DNA of 14,798 nt from contig SXIZ01000176.1 of assembly GCA_005779525.1 (NCBI GenBank), positions 1 to 14,798 on the forward strand, written 5' to 3'. Within the stretch, counting starts at the first letter, position 1. The number at the start of each line of letters is the position of its first letter. This stretch comes from Methylococcaceae bacterium. Lineage in GTDB: Bacteria; Pseudomonadota; Gammaproteobacteria; Methylococcales; Methylomonadaceae. Position numbers and translations under genes: made by a program. Below are positions 14,644 through 14,798 of this stretch, piece after piece. Under the pieces are notes generated by a model. That model saw nothing but the letters and a program-made list of their open reading frames with translations. It had not been told where the DNA came from and ran no database searches.

Positions 14644-14798
14644 GGGCATCTTATCGGACGACGGTATCGAATACCAAATACGTGATCGTTTCAGCTTCAT
14701 GCGTTTTTTGGGGTTGGAATTAGAAGATCGTGTACCCGATTCAAAAACCGTCTGGACCTTTCGTGAAAGATTAAAACATCTAGATTTGATTGATGCCA
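14642..14798 (+). pseudogene. IS5-family transposase, 5'-truncated fragment running off the window
   Basis: The frame beginning about 14642 encodes LSDDGIEYQIRDRFSFMRFL followed by GLELEDRVPDSKTVWTFRERL. This is the conserved N-terminal (DUF772-type) segment of IS5-family transposases, normally found some 60-80 residues after the start. Here the in-frame TAG at 14630-14632 and the transporter gene leave no room for those residues and no ATG is available, so the 5' end and left inverted repeat of the element are missing. Whether the 3' part is intact lies beyond the window. It is probably an insertion or deletion scar beside the transporter gene. Confidence 0.82.

Overview
The window looks like a chromosomal segment of a gammaproteobacterium with roughly balanced base composition. 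PPK1, PhoU, the OlsF-type double acyltransferase and the CorA-like transporter all read like gammaproteobacterial versions. I cannot name the genus from sequence alone; a methanotroph-like or sulfur-oxidiser-like lineage is only a guess.

Layout. (1) Positions 1-4578 hold a signalling pair. The 3' end of a gene ending in a receiver plus histidine-phosphotransfer (HPt) module overlaps by 4 bases a very large response regulator (REC - four PAS - GGDEF - EAL) that carries a C-terminal zinc-binding CZB domain. (2) A convergent family 4 glycosyltransferase lies on the minus strand (4636-5661). (3) A 254-base divergent regulatory region contains two inverted Pho-box-like sequences, after which ppk1 (5916-8096) and phoU (8188-8928) are read rightward. 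(4) A second Pho-box promoter precedes a GTG-started M14 metallohydrolase (9033-10049), which overlaps an alpha/beta hydrolase (10036-10797). (5) About 600 bases without a gene (10798-11396) are full of nested inverted repeats. (6) Next come a two-domain acyltransferase of the OlsF ornithine-lipid type (11397-13112), a structured 199-base leader, and a MgtE_N/CorA-like magnesium transporter (13312-14643). (7) A 5'-truncated IS5-family transposase fragment abuts the transporter stop codon and runs off the right edge.

How the genes may work together. The middle of the window reads as a phosphate-economy locus. PPK1 and PhoU handle polyphosphate and phosphate signalling. The glycosyltransferase resembles the enzymes that make phosphorus-free glycolipids, and the OlsF-like protein would make phosphorus-free ornithine lipid. 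Pho-box-like sequences sit before ppk1, the glycosyltransferase, the M14 gene and, as a half site, olsF. My main hypothesis is therefore a phosphate-starvation membrane-remodelling cluster, with the M14/alpha-beta hydrolase pair as two uncharacterised members. All promoter calls are by eye, and the functional links are inference.
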